Shown: positions 43,006 to 51,586 of the stretch, piece by piece
Position numbering within the stretch: the stretch's first letter is position 1
How the letters are laid out: every line of letters begins with the position of its first letter
Assembly: GCF_035942955.1 (NCBI RefSeq)
Contig: NZ_DASZCQ010000316.1
Coordinates: forward strand, 1-64,000
Direction of reading: 5' to 3'
Source: DASYTH01 sp035942955
GTDB taxonomy: Bacteria; Actinomycetota; Actinomycetes; Mycobacteriales; Pseudonocardiaceae
DNA length: 64,000 bases
Program-made: the position numbers and the translations under genes
Notes under the pieces: generated by a model
The model's input: only the letters and a program-made list of their open reading frames with translations
What the model was told of the DNA's origin: nothing
Databases searched by the model: none

Positions 43006-43426
43006 CGAGGTAGGCGACCAGCTCGCCCAGCTCGCGCGCCCAACCCTCGGTGTTGCCGCCGTACGCCTTGCCGTGGGCGTCCTCGGGCAGCTGGGCGAAG
43101 CCGGATTCGACCACGGTCAGCCGGGTGCCGGTGCCGACCGGTTCGAGCGTGAACTCGACGTAGGTGCGGCGCGGATCGTCCTCGGGCAACCCGTAGATGT
43201 GCCAGGTGAAGCCGAACACTCTCGGCTCCTCGACCCGTTCCACCCGCAGGTCGGCGGTCGACCCGTCGGTCCACGTCATGCGCGCGGACCCTCCCGGCCG
43301 CAGGTCGATCGTCGCCTCGTTGCCGAACCAGGCGCCCAGCCCCTCGGCGGTGGTCAGCGCCGCCCACACCGTGCCCGGCGGGTGCGCGACCTCCACGGTC
43401 CGCTCGATGCGATCGGGAAAACCCAT
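42995..43426 (-). CDS. SRPBCC/AHSA1-family protein
   Basis: 143 residues. RIERTVEVAHPPGTVWAALT at the N-terminus and EGWARELGELVAYLDA at the end are diagnostic of Activator of Hsp90 ATPase-like START-fold proteins. Its role is binding a hydrophobic ligand. The ATG at 43426 has GGGAGG 5 bases upstream. First gene of the ArsR-controlled operon. Confidence 0.9.
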   Translation of the reverse strand: MGFPDRIERTVEVAHPPGTVWAALTTAEGLGAWFGNEATIDLRPGGSARMTWTDGSTADLRVERVEEPRVFGFTWHIYGLPEDDPRRTYVEFTLEPVGTGTRLTVVESGFAQLPEDAHGKAYGGNTEGWARELGELVAYLDAA

Positions 43427-43444
43427 GACAGCCTCCCAAGTGTG

Positions 43445-43485
43445 GCAACCCATCGGTTGCAACTATATAGCAACCGATGGGTTGC
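43445..43485. promoter_or_regulatory. Twin palindrome operator of the ArsR operon
   Basis: GCAACCCATCGGTTGC (43445-43460) and its exact reverse complement GCAACCGATGGGTTGC (43470-43485) are separated by AACTATATA. Each arm is itself a palindrome (GCAACC/GGTTGC). It lies 19-59 bp upstream of the SRPBCC start. It could also act as a hairpin after the GH31 gene that ends at 43493, but no T-run follows. Confidence 0.75.
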
Positions 43486-43492
43486 GTCAACG

Positions 43493-45991
43493 TCAGCCAA
43501 GGGTGAGGGTGACCGTGCTGAGGCCGGAGCGGGGGGCGAGCTTGACGAGGATGCCGCCGAACGGGGCGGGGCGGGTGGTCCAGCCGGTGCGGGCATTCGT
43601 GAGCGGACCGGTGGTTTCGGGGGTGGGATGGCCGTCGATGAGGACATGGCGGGGGCGGGTGGGGGTGGCGATGGTGAGCTGGGTTTCGGTGGGGGCGTTG
43701 GCGACGAGCAGGGTGGTGGTGCCGTTCGCCGTATGGGCAAAGAAAGTGCCGCCGGTGGGGCTGGTGGCGGTGGTGAGGCCGGGGGCCGGGGCGTAGAGCC
43801 AGCCGGAGCGGTCGCGGCGGTCGAGGTCGTTGAGGTTCCACGGGGTGGGCCAGACGCCGTCGATGCGGTGGTTGAAGCCGATGGCGGCGCCGCCGCGGAG
43901 GTACAGCGGGAAGTCGTCCAGTGTGGACGGTCGGACGAGGTGGCGGGGGCCGGACAGCACCTCGCCGGTGTAGAGGTCGGTCCAGGTGCCGGCGGGGAGG
44001 TAGACGTCGACCGGGGTGGGTTGGCCGGCAGCGGCGTCGGACTCGTTGCGATCTGCGGTGGCGGGGACGGCCAGCAGGTCGGAGCCGATGAGCATGTGCT
44101 GGTCCGCGGTCCAGGCGGACTCGTCGGCGGGGTGGTCGAAGGCGAGCGGACGGACGATGGGGTCGCCGAGCCGGGCGGCGCGCTGGGCGAGGCCGTACAG
44201 GTAGGGGAACAACGCGTAGTGCAGCAGGACGTTGGCGCGGAAACGGGCGACGGTGGCCTCGTCGTAGAGCCATGGCGTGGCGTTGCGGCCGGCGCCGCCG
44301 ACCTCGAAGACCGGTGACACGACGGAGAACTGGGACCAGCGGGTGAGCAGGGCGGCGCTTGGGGCGCCGGGGCCGCCGCCGTTGAAGCCGCCGGTGTCGG
44401 TGCCCCACACGGGATGGCCGGACAGCCAGGAGTTGAGGCCGCGGCGGACGGACAGCCGCAGGCCCTCGAACGTCGCGCGCGGGTCGCCGCCCCAGACGCC
44501 GTTGACGATCGCGGGCTGGCCGGTGTAACCGCCGCGCCACAGGGTGGTGTACGAGTCGCCGTACAGCTTGCGCAGCACCTCGACGGTGGCCTGGGCGTAG
44601 CGGACCGGGTTGGTGTTCATCAGGTCGACCCCGGTGCCGCCGAAGAACGTGGCGTCCTCGAGCTCGAACTCCTCACCCCGGTCCCCCTTGACCATCGTGA
44701 TGCCCAAGGAGAACAGACGCTCCAGTTTGGACTGGAAGTGCGCGCGGGCAGCCGGGTTGGTGAGGTCGAGCTGCAGCGGGTCGGTCCGGCTGGTCCGGAT
44801 GAACGAGCCGGGCGGGTAGTCGTGGGCCGGGCAGGGCCGCTCGGCGGCGATCGTGCGGACGTGCGGGGAGATCCAGATTCCCAACGCCACCCCGCGGGCG
44901 CGCAGATCGGCCACCAGCTTGGCCGGATCCGGGAACTGGACCGGGTCGAACGTCAGCGTGCCGTTGCAGGCGAACCGGCTGTTCTGGCTCTCCTCGGGCA
45001 GCTTGGTGGACGTCTCCCACGGGTTGTCGATCCACTCGGTGGCCAGCGGGATCCCCCGGCGCAGCAACTGGTCCACGTCGTCGACGACGGTGGCCTGCCC
45101 GTCGACGGTGTCGCGCCAGTGGGTGAGCGCGAACTGGCGCACCGGGGGCAGCGTCGGCAGCCCGGCGCGGGTGCTGTAGGCGCGGACCACCGTGGCCGGC
45201 GAGCCGGCGTAGATCTCGTAGTCGAGCCGGGAGGCCTTGAAGCACAGCTGGGTGCGGTCGGGCCGGCCGAGCAGCACCGGGCACGGCGGCGGCTCGGTCG
45301 AGCAGTGCGGCGGGTCGTCCACGGCGTTCGGGAACGCGATCCGGCCGATCACCGCGGTGTCCGGGAAGACCGCGTAGCCGTGCGAGCTGAGGAAGAACGG
45401 GCTGGGCATGCCGCTCTTGTTGCACGACGGCAGCGGCCCGGCGCCGGTGAAGTGCGCCTTGTTGAGCAGCACCCGGTGCCGCAGGTCGGTGTAGATGAAG
45501 TTGGCGCCGCCGCCGAGGAAGTGCTCGGTGTCGTCGCCGGTGAGCGCCTCGTACACCTGGGTCACGCCGGCGGCCGGCGCCAACCGCCACTCCACCCGCA
45601 ACCCGCGGGCGGTCCGGGCCACCCGCACGAGCGCGGTTCGGTCCGGCTCGGAGGTGGCCACGACGTAGGTGGTGCCGTCCCGGCCGGGCTCGGTGCGCCG
45701 CAGGTCGGTCAGCCGGTGGGTGGTGCCGTCGGCCAGCGCGTACGCCATCCGGCCGCCCGGCCCGGCGAAGTCCCCGGCGGCCTGGCCGACCAGCGGGCGG
45801 TCGCCGGCGTGGAAGGTGAGCCGGAACGGAGCGGGTTCGGCGGTCCAGCGCAGTGCCCCGGGCCGGGCCGGCGCGACGTCCTGCCCCGCCGCCGCGGGCG
45901 GCACGCCGGCGACCAGCACGGCGACCACGGCCGCGATCACCTGCCAGCGCCGGACTCGACGGGCCAGGGCGGGACGCGGGGCAGGACTCAT
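43493..45991 (-). CDS. Secreted GH31 family glycosidase
   Basis: 832 residues with a signal peptide (residues about 14-36). The GH31 catalytic nucleophile region is ITMVKGDRGEEFELED (about residue 435). The downstream acid/base region is HPVWGTDTGGFNGG (about 530). Also present are GIPLATEWIDNPWETS, GVALGIWISPHV and the C-terminal beta-domain. It should hydrolyse alpha-glucosides, alpha-xylosides or related sugars outside the cell; specificity is not readable. It stands alone, downstream of the YCII-type gene on the same strand. Confidence 0.88.
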   Translation of the reverse strand: MSPAPRPALARRVRRWQVIAAVVAVLVAGVPPAAAGQDVAPARPGALRWTAEPAPFRLTFHAGDRPLVGQAAGDFAGPGGRMAYALADGTTHRLTDLRRTEPGRDGTTYVVATSEPDRTALVRVARTARGLRVEWRLAPAAGVTQVYEALTGDDTEHFLGGGANFIYTDLRHRVLLNKAHFTGAGPLPSCNKSGMPSPFFLSSHGYAVFPDTAVIGRIAFPNAVDDPPHCSTEPPPCPVLLGRPDRTQLCFKASRLDYEIYAGSPATVVRAYSTRAGLPTLPPVRQFALTHWRDTVDGQATVVDDVDQLLRRGIPLATEWIDNPWETSTKLPEESQNSRFACNGTLTFDPVQFPDPAKLVADLRARGVALGIWISPHVRTIAAERPCPAHDYPPGSFIRTSRTDPLQLDLTNPAARAHFQSKLERLFSLGITMVKGDRGEEFELEDATFFGGTGVDLMNTNPVRYAQATVEVLRKLYGDSYTTLWRGGYTGQPAIVNGVWGGDPRATFEGLRLSVRRGLNSWLSGHPVWGTDTGGFNGGGPGAPSAALLTRWSQFSVVSPVFEVGGAGRNATPWLYDEATVARFRANVLLHYALFPYLYGLAQRAARLGDPIVRPLAFDHPADESAWTADQHMLIGSDLLAVPATADRNESDAAAGQPTPVDVYLPAGTWTDLYTGEVLSGPRHLVRPSTLDDFPLYLRGGAAIGFNHRIDGVWPTPWNLNDLDRRDRSGWLYAPAPGLTTATSPTGGTFFAHTANGTTTLLVANAPTETQLTIATPTRPRHVLIDGHPTPETTGPLTNARTGWTTRPAPFGGILVKLAPRSGLSTVTLTLG

Positions 45992-46078
45992 GGCCGCAGC
46001 CTACTCATCGGATGTATCCGCCGTGAAGTCCCTGAAACCGCCCGAGCGGACCCGTGCGACCGTTAATTCATCCCATGA

Positions 46079-46456
46079 CTAGGCGCGGTGGGCCACCTCG
46101 TCGAGGTTCAGGACGGGGCGCACCTCGACCAGGCCCAGCTCGGCCTCCGGGACCCGGGCGGCGATCTCGACGGCCCGCTCGAGGCTCTCGCAGTCGAGCA
46201 GGAAGAAGCCGGCGAGGTGCTCCTTGACCTCGGCGAACGGCCCGTCGGTCGTGATCGTGCGGCCCTCGGTGACCGCCACCCGCTTGGCCTTGGACACGTC
46301 GTCGAGCGCCTCGGAGAACAGCCGCTCCCCCGACGCGTCGAGATCGGCGTCGAGCGCGGCGTACGCCTTCAGGCCCTCGGTGCGCTGCTCGACGGTCAGC
46401 CGCCCCCAGATCTCCCGGGACTCCGGGTTGCTGTAGATCAAGATCACGTACTTCAC
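46079..46456 (-). CDS. YCII/DGPF-domain protein
   Basis: 125 residues. KYVILIYSNPES at the start and ITTDGPFAEVKEHLAGFFLL at about 68-87 are the family signature (DGPF). Dimeric alpha/beta-barrel proteins of this family are often next to sigma factors or small-molecule enzymes; function is unproven. The GTG at 46456 has GGAGG about 6 bases upstream. It is divergent from the SnoaL-like gene. Confidence 0.9.
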   Translation of the reverse strand: MKYVILIYSNPESREIWGRLTVEQRTEGLKAYAALDADLDASGERLFSEALDDVSKAKRVAVTEGRTITTDGPFAEVKEHLAGFFLLDCESLERAVEIAARVPEAELGLVEVRPVLNLDEVAHRA

Positions 46457-46559
46457 GCCCCACCTCCGTCAAGATTTTCTGCTCGCGATGTCGAGATCGG
46501 CCGGTCGGCATCTACGTCCCCCACGAAGGCACCCATTCGACCAGGAAGGACGATCCGGA

Positions 46560-47009
46560 ATGACCAGCACCGTACCGGCGACCATCGACGAGGCGCACAT
46601 CCGTGAGCTCGTGACCGGGCAGGAGGCCGCGATGCGCGCCCGGGACGCGGAGTGGCTCGCGTCCCGCTACGCTCCCGAGGCAGTGACGTTCACGCTCGCA
46701 CCGCCGCTGCGCAACGCCGACGTGCTCGACGCCGACTGGCTGCGCACGTGGTTCTCCGGTTTCGCCGGGCCGATCGACTTCGAGGTCCGCGACCTGACCG
46801 TGACCGCGGGCGAGGACGTCGCGTTCTGCCACAGCCTCAACCGCCTTTCCGCGACCCCGCAGGGCTCCCCGGAGGGGTTCGAGCTGTGGTTCCGGGCCAC
46901 CGTGGGCCTGCGCAAGGTGGACGGCGCCTGGCGGATCACCCACGAGCACACGTCCACACCGTTCTACATGGACGGCAGCTTCGCGTCGGCCGTCGACCTC
47001 ACGCCGTGA
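46560..47009 (+). CDS. SnoaL/ketosteroid-isomerase-like protein
   Basis: 149 residues of the NTF2-like fold: HIRELVTGQEAAMRARDAEWLASRYAP, then FEVRDLTVTAGEDVAFCHSLNRL and WRITHEHTSTPFYMDG. Typically a small isomerase, hydratase or binding protein. A GGAAGGA site precedes the ATG. It is followed 17 bp later by a VOC protein in the same direction, a common stress/detoxification pairing. Confidence 0.85.
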   Translation: MTSTVPATIDEAHIRELVTGQEAAMRARDAEWLASRYAPEAVTFTLAPPLRNADVLDADWLRTWFSGFAGPIDFEVRDLTVTAGEDVAFCHSLNRLSATPQGSPEGFELWFRATVGLRKVDGAWRITHEHTSTPFYMDGSFASAVDLTP

Positions 47010-47026
47010 CAAGGGAAAGGAGCACG

Positions 47027-47392
47027 ATGTTTGCGAGCACCAAGGCGTTCAGCGGGTTCTCCGTGGACGACATCCCGAAGGCCAAGCAGTTCTACGGTGA
47101 GACGCTGGGCCTGAAGGTGACCGAGGAGAACGGGATGCTGACCCTGCACATCGCCGGCGACCGGCCCATCCTGGTCTACCCCAAGGACAGCCACGAGCCG
47201 GCGACGTTCACGATCCTCAACTTCCCGGTCGGCGATATCGAGTCCGCGGTGGCCGAGCTCACCGCGCGCGGGGTCACCTTCGAGAAGTACGACAACACCG
47301 ACGGCAAGGGCATCGCCCGCGGGCAGGGCCCGCCCATCGCCTGGTTCCGCGACCCGGCCGGCAACATCCTGTCGGTGCTGCAGCTCGACTGA
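47027..47392 (+). CDS. VOC-family (glyoxalase-like) protein
   Basis: 121 residues with the beta-alpha-beta-beta-beta modules: AFSGFSVDDIPKAKQFYGETL, then WFRDPAGNILSVLQ at the C-terminus with the usual metal-binding Glu/His positions only partly kept. It is probably a dioxygenase/glyoxalase-superfamily binding protein. GGGAAAGGAG precedes the ATG. It is convergent with the polyprenyl synthase gene, 7 bp apart. Confidence 0.87.
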   Translation: MFASTKAFSGFSVDDIPKAKQFYGETLGLKVTEENGMLTLHIAGDRPILVYPKDSHEPATFTILNFPVGDIESAVAELTARGVTFEKYDNTDGKGIARGQGPPIAWFRDPAGNILSVLQLD

Positions 47393-47399
47393 TCCGCGT

Positions 47400-48440
47400 T
47401 CAGTGGTCGCGGGTCATCAGCTGGGTGGTGAGGGTGGCCAGGCTGGACCGGGCCTGGTCGTCGAGGTCGAGACCCTCAAGGAGGTCCCACGCCGCGGACA
47501 CCTGGCGGTCGGCCTCGGCGAGGGTCCAGGCCCGGCCGCCGGCCTCCTCCACCCACTCGGTCAGCCGCGCCACCTCGGCATCGGTCAGCTCGCCGGGACA
47601 TGCGTACCGGTCGGCGAGCCGGGCCGAGGCCGGGGTGCCGGCGGCGAGAGCGGCCACCACCGGCGCGCTCTTCTTGCGGGCCCGCAGGTCGGCGCCCACC
47701 GGCTTGCCGGTCACCGCGGGATCGCCCCAGATGCCGAGGATGTCGTCGACGAGCTGGAAGGCGACGCCGAGATGCACGCCGAACCGCTCGAACCGTTCGG
47801 CAAGGTCCGGCGGGCCCGGCGAGTAGGCGGCACCCAGCCGGCAGGCGCAGCCGAGCAGCACGCCGGTCTTGCCGGCCATCATCGCGAGGCACTCGTCGGG
47901 ATCCACAGTGGACTCGGTTTCGAACCGCAGGTCGCTCTCCTGGCCGCGGGCCAGCAGCCGCAGGGTCCTTGCCAGCACGGCGGTCGAGTGGGCGGTGGCC
48001 GGGTGCCGGTGGCTGGCCAGCACCTCGAAGCCCAGCGCGATGAGCGCGTCACCGGCCAGGATCGCCGACGCCACCCCGTACCGTGCCCACACCGTTGGGC
48101 GGTGCCGGCGCTCCCGGTCGCCGTCCATGATGTCGTCGTGGATCAGCGAGGCGTTGTGCAGCAGCTCGATCGCCGCGGCCGCCGGCACCACGTCCTCGGA
48201 CCGGCCACCGGTGGCTGCCGAGCACAGCAGCGCGAACGCCGGGCGCAGCAGCTTGCCGCTCACCGTACCGGTCGGCCGACCGTCCACATCGTACATACCG
48301 AGCTGGTAGCCGCAGATCTGGCTCAGCTCACCGCCGAGCCGCTCGATCCACGACCGCAGCACCGGCGGCAGCAGCGCCCTTGCCCGCAGCACGCCGAGGT
48401 TCGCGTCCGGCCGGCCGGCGAGTGCGGTGGCGGTACTCAT
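47400..48440 (-). CDS. Polyprenyl (geranylgeranyl/farnesyl) diphosphate synthase
   Basis: 346-residue trans-isoprenyl diphosphate synthase: first aspartate-rich motif SLIHDDIMDGDRERRHRPT (about residues 98-116), second AFQLVDDILGIWGDP (about 226-240), and Lys/Gln contacts GKTGVLLGCA and GKPVGADL. It makes the prenyl diphosphate for the adjacent terpene synthase. The residues before the first motif (AAAIELLHNA) do not allow a firm C15 or C20 call. The ATG at 48440 is immediately beyond the 93-bp repeat, and a longer frame through the repeat is judged non-coding. Confidence 0.92.
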   Translation of the reverse strand: MSTATALAGRPDANLGVLRARALLPPVLRSWIERLGGELSQICGYQLGMYDVDGRPTGTVSGKLLRPAFALLCSAATGGRSEDVVPAAAAIELLHNASLIHDDIMDGDRERRHRPTVWARYGVASAILAGDALIALGFEVLASHRHPATAHSTAVLARTLRLLARGQESDLRFETESTVDPDECLAMMAGKTGVLLGCACRLGAAYSPGPPDLAERFERFGVHLGVAFQLVDDILGIWGDPAVTGKPVGADLRARKKSAPVVAALAAGTPASARLADRYACPGELTDAEVARLTEWVEEAGGRAWTLAEADRQVSAAWDLLEGLDLDDQARSSLATLTTQLMTRDH

Positions 48441-48441
48441 G

Positions 48442-48534
48442 CCAGCACCTCGCAAGCTCGGTGCTGGTGACCCTGCCGCCTCGTCCCTCGGCGGCAGGGC
48501 AGTATCTGCCGATTCGCTCCGCAAGCTCCGCTCA
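48442..48534 (-). repeat. 93-bp two-hairpin intercistronic repeat, copy B
   Basis: Same length and no gaps against 22553-22645. The hairpins are CCAGCACC/GGTGCTGG (8 bp, loop TCGCAAGCTC) and CCTGCCGCC/GGCGGCAGG. On the minus strand its first three bases TGA are the stop codon of the terpene synthase, and it ends one base before the ATG of the prenyl synthase. Compared with copy A, one base pair in the second stem changes A-T to G-C, so the structure is conserved rather than the sequence alone. Confidence 0.85.
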
Positions 48535-49542
48535 TGCCGCCTCCCGGCTAACCAGCACGGCTTCCAGGTACTCGGCGGGATTGCCGTTGTCCCGCAACGC
48601 GTCGCGGTACCGGCGGGTGGTCGCCGACCAGTCCAGGTTGCCGCGCATCCAGGACCGCATCCCGGCCAGGTACGGCGCCACGACCGGCGCCGGGCCGGCA
48701 GCCAGCGCCGCCGGCTCCCAGGCGAGGTACTCGCGCAGCCGGTGCGCGATCCGGCCGACCACCACGTCGATCGCCTCGGCCTGGCTCAGCCGGTGGGCAT
48801 GCTGGGTGACCGTGACCAGGTTGTGGTACTCCCCCAGCGAGGTCTCCTTGTCCAACGAGTACAGGTCGTTGACCCAGCAGACCACGTCGCAGGCGGCGTC
48901 GAGCGCCTCGGCGAACGGCTCGCCGCCGTACACCTCTGGCGGCACGTCGATGTGCTCGACGATCTCGATCAGGTCCATGCACACGTAGATCGCGCCGGTG
49001 TGCCGCCGGTTCTCCACATAGGACGGGACGTCGGGAACCACACCCCGGACCCGGTTCTCGGCCTCCCAGCAGGCCGCCATCCCACCGGCGACGACGTGCT
49101 CGACGAACCGGCGGCGCCAGCCAGGGCTTGCCGTGGCCACCGTCCGCGCCCACAGGTCGTCCAGCGAGGTCACGATCGACGGGGCACCCGGCCGGGCGCC
49201 CAACCCGTTGAGCACGTTGAAGATCGCGCCCATCAGCTCCCCCGCGCGGTCCGGGTCCCGGCCGAGCAGGCCGTCGTCGAGCTGGTCGTCGAGCAGGAAC
49301 AGCCAGGCGAACCAGTCGGCGACCAGACCGAGGTCGGCCTCGTCGGCGGTCGGGTACGTCACCGCGGCGAACCAGCCGAAGTTGGCCCGGTCGAACCGTT
49401 CCCTTGCGACGGCCCGGCCGATCAGGCGGTGCTCGACCACCCACCGGTTCAGGTGCCGCGTCGCGGCCTCGGCGTGCGGGTTGAGCTCGGGTGGGATGGC
49501 CTCGAACGCCTCCCACACCGCGGCGTCCCGGTCGCCGATCAT
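48532..49542 (-). CDS. Class I terpene synthase
   Basis: 336 residues. The acidic metal-binding motif is WLFLLDDQLDDG (about residue 84), the NSE motif is NDLYSLDKE (about 224) with the following RY-type contact near the C-terminus (TTRRYRDAL). It cyclises a linear prenyl diphosphate to a hydrocarbon or alcohol; sesqui- or diterpene cannot be separated by eye. Its ATG overlaps the P450 stop (ATGA) and its stop is supplied by the repeat element. It is the middle gene of a P450-cyclase-prenyl synthase operon. Confidence 0.92.
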   Translation of the reverse strand: MIGDRDAAVWEAFEAIPPELNPHAEAATRHLNRWVVEHRLIGRAVARERFDRANFGWFAAVTYPTADEADLGLVADWFAWLFLLDDQLDDGLLGRDPDRAGELMGAIFNVLNGLGARPGAPSIVTSLDDLWARTVATASPGWRRRFVEHVVAGGMAACWEAENRVRGVVPDVPSYVENRRHTGAIYVCMDLIEIVEHIDVPPEVYGGEPFAEALDAACDVVCWVNDLYSLDKETSLGEYHNLVTVTQHAHRLSQAEAIDVVVGRIAHRLREYLAWEPAALAAGPAPVVAPYLAGMRSWMRGNLDWSATTRRYRDALRDNGNPAEYLEAVLVSREAA

Positions 49543-50924
49543 CGCCGGACCATCCGGACGTGCACGCCACCCTTGGGGTGCAACGTGATCAGCGGCTCCG
49601 GCTCGACGTTGCGGTACCCGTCGGGGATGACCACGTGGTACGCCTGCGCGATCATGGCCAGGATGATCGTCAGCTCGGTGAGCGCGAAGTGCTTGCCGAT
49701 GCAGATCCGCGGACCGCTGCCGAACGGGATGTACACGTGCCGGGGGCGCTTGGCCACCTCCTTGGGGGCGAACCGGTCCGGGTCGAAGGCGTCCGGGTTG
49801 TGCCAGAACTCCGGGTGCCGGTGCAGCGCGTAGATGTTGAGGTACAGGTCGGACTTGGGCGGGATCCGGTAGCCGCCGATCTCGTCCTCGTCGATGGACG
49901 AGCGCATGGTCTGCCAGGCGGGCGTGTACAGCCGCAGCGTCTCGTCGACGATCATCCTGGTGTACTTGAGCTTGAGCACGTCGTCGAAGGTCGGGACGCG
50001 TCCATTCAGGACGGTGTCGACCTCGGCCTGCAGCCGCTCCTGCACCTCCGGGTGCTGGCCGATGGTGTACATGAGCCAGGAGACCGAGTTGCTCGTGGTC
50101 TCGTACCCGCCGATGATCAGGTTGAGCACCTCGCGGTGCAGCTGCTCGTTGGACAGTCCGGTGCCGGTCACGTCGTCGACGGCGTAGATCATCGCGTCGA
50201 GCAGGTCGTCGTGCTTCTCGCCGCTTTCCACGCGGTGGCGGATGATGTCGGCGACGAAGCCGTCCATCGTCCGGATGATCTCCGCAAGGCGGCGGTGCGA
50301 CGGCGTCGGCCAGCTCAGCGGGATCAGCGGGAACCGGAAGAACGCGCAGGCGATCTGGTTGGCCTCGAAGAACATGTCCTCGATCGCCTTGCCCCGCTCC
50401 CCCACCTTGGCGCCGAACAGCGAGCGGAACACGATCCGCATGGCCAGCTGGCCCAGCTCGGTGCTGACGTTCACGATGTCGTCCGGCCCGTACTGCTTGT
50501 CCCACCGGCGAAGCATCTGCGACGTCTCGTCGGTCATGTTCTCGGCGAACCCGGCCACCTGCGGCCGGTGGAACGACGGCTGCATCGTGCGCCGCTGGTG
50601 GCGCCACGGCTCGCCGCCGACGTTGCCGATCAGCCCGCCGCGCAGGATCGGCGCGATCGCCCGGAACAGGAAGGTGTTCTTGTTGTAGTTCTCGTGGTTG
50701 CGGACCAGCACGTGCTCGAAATAGTCGGGATGGTTGAGCATGGCCATTTTGATCCCGAGCACGCGAATCCAGACGATGTCGCCGTAGTCTTTGATCATCT
50801 GGTTCAGGAAGCCGACCTGATCCCGCCGCATGGCGAACGTGCTGCGAATCTCATCCCACAGTCGCGGGCTGGGCACGGGTTTGGCCGATCGAATTGTGTC
50901 GCGCTCGATAGTGCTGTTCCTCAT
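49539..50924 (-). CDS. Cytochrome P450 (terpenoid cluster, leftward arm)
   Basis: 461 residues. I-helix oxygen-binding segment NLIIGGYETTSNSVSW, ExxR in DETLRLYTPAW and heme loop YIPFGSGPRICIGKHFAL (Cys about residue 403). The sequence type is longer and closer to CYP4/CYP102-like enzymes than typical short actinobacterial P450s. It probably oxidises the product of the adjacent cyclase. The start at 50924 is chosen over a TTG at 50957 because of the ATG; the ribosome site is weak. Confidence 0.9.
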   Translation of the reverse strand: MRNSTIERDTIRSAKPVPSPRLWDEIRSTFAMRRDQVGFLNQMIKDYGDIVWIRVLGIKMAMLNHPDYFEHVLVRNHENYNKNTFLFRAIAPILRGGLIGNVGGEPWRHQRRTMQPSFHRPQVAGFAENMTDETSQMLRRWDKQYGPDDIVNVSTELGQLAMRIVFRSLFGAKVGERGKAIEDMFFEANQIACAFFRFPLIPLSWPTPSHRRLAEIIRTMDGFVADIIRHRVESGEKHDDLLDAMIYAVDDVTGTGLSNEQLHREVLNLIIGGYETTSNSVSWLMYTIGQHPEVQERLQAEVDTVLNGRVPTFDDVLKLKYTRMIVDETLRLYTPAWQTMRSSIDEDEIGGYRIPPKSDLYLNIYALHRHPEFWHNPDAFDPDRFAPKEVAKRPRHVYIPFGSGPRICIGKHFALTELTIILAMIAQAYHVVIPDGYRNVEPEPLITLHPKGGVHVRMVRR

Positions 50925-51121
50925 TATTCGCCGCCGAGTCCTCCGGTCCGTTTTCAACGTCCATTTGATGGTCGGGTCACGCCGCGGAGGCCCGCATCTC
51001 CTAGATTGCGCCTCAACTCCCGATAGACCTTCGATTGTGCGCTGGTCGCGCGGCGCTGTTGTCTTTTCTGGATGCTCCCCTTCATCGTGGCTAGAACCGA
51101 GCGAACGACCAGGAGCCCGTC
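50925..51121. promoter_or_regulatory. Divergent promoter region of the terpenoid cluster
   Basis: 197 bp between the leftward P450-cyclase arm and the rightward SnoaL-MEP arm. Both arms must be transcribed from here. I see no strong palindrome and cannot assign -35/-10 boxes with confidence. Confidence 0.5.
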
Positions 51122-51568
51122 ATGACGACCCCGCAGTCCGGCGACCGGCAGGTCGCCACCGCCCTCGTCGACCGTTGGCTGGACGCCTTCAACAGCTACG
51201 ACGCCACCGCCTTCGCGGCGTGCTACACCGAGGACGCGGTCCTCGAGGACGCCGCGCTCAAGCGGTTCTTCCGCGGCCGCACGGAGTTGGCCGAGTTCAT
51301 CACGGTCTGGGTGCAGGCCTGCCCCGACACCTACCTGAAGCTGGAGAAGGTGGTCATCGGCGACGGCGGCGCGGCCGTGGCGTGGACCGGGGTGGGAACG
51401 CTGTCCGGCACCTTCCCGCACCTCCCGCCGACCGCCGTGCGCGGCAGCCGCATCGAGCAGCGTGGGCTGAGCCTGATGGAGTTCTCCGAAACCGGCCTCA
51501 TCAAGGCCCAGACGGATTACTGGGACAGCTTCACCGTGCTGCGGCAAATTGGAGTGATACCCGAGTAG
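51122..51568 (+). CDS. SnoaL-like NTF2-fold protein (terpenoid cluster)
   Basis: 148 residues: LVDRWLDAFNSYDATAFAACYTEDAV is the classic SnoaL/NTF2 opening, with GRTELAEFITVWVQACPDTYLK and IEQRGLSLMEFSETG later. AGGAG precedes the ATG. It heads the rightward arm containing ispH, dxs, ispG and a P450. It may act as an isomerase, epoxide hydrolase-like or cyclase helper on the terpenoid; not proven. Confidence 0.85.
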   Translation: MTTPQSGDRQVATALVDRWLDAFNSYDATAFAACYTEDAVLEDAALKRFFRGRTELAEFITVWVQACPDTYLKLEKVVIGDGGAAVAWTGVGTLSGTFPHLPPTAVRGSRIEQRGLSLMEFSETGLIKAQTDYWDSFTVLRQIGVIPE

Positions 51569-51586
51569 GGAAAGAACGAATTACTG

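Noticed and set aside
43445..43485. Terminator for the GH31 gene
   Set aside because: Strong stem but no T-run, and its paired palindromes and distance to the SRPBCC start fit an operator better.
48441..48524. N-terminal extension of the prenyl synthase through repeat copy B
   Set aside because: The extra residues come entirely from the repeat; a normal ATG for the family lies right after it, though a leader role is kept as a question in the findings.
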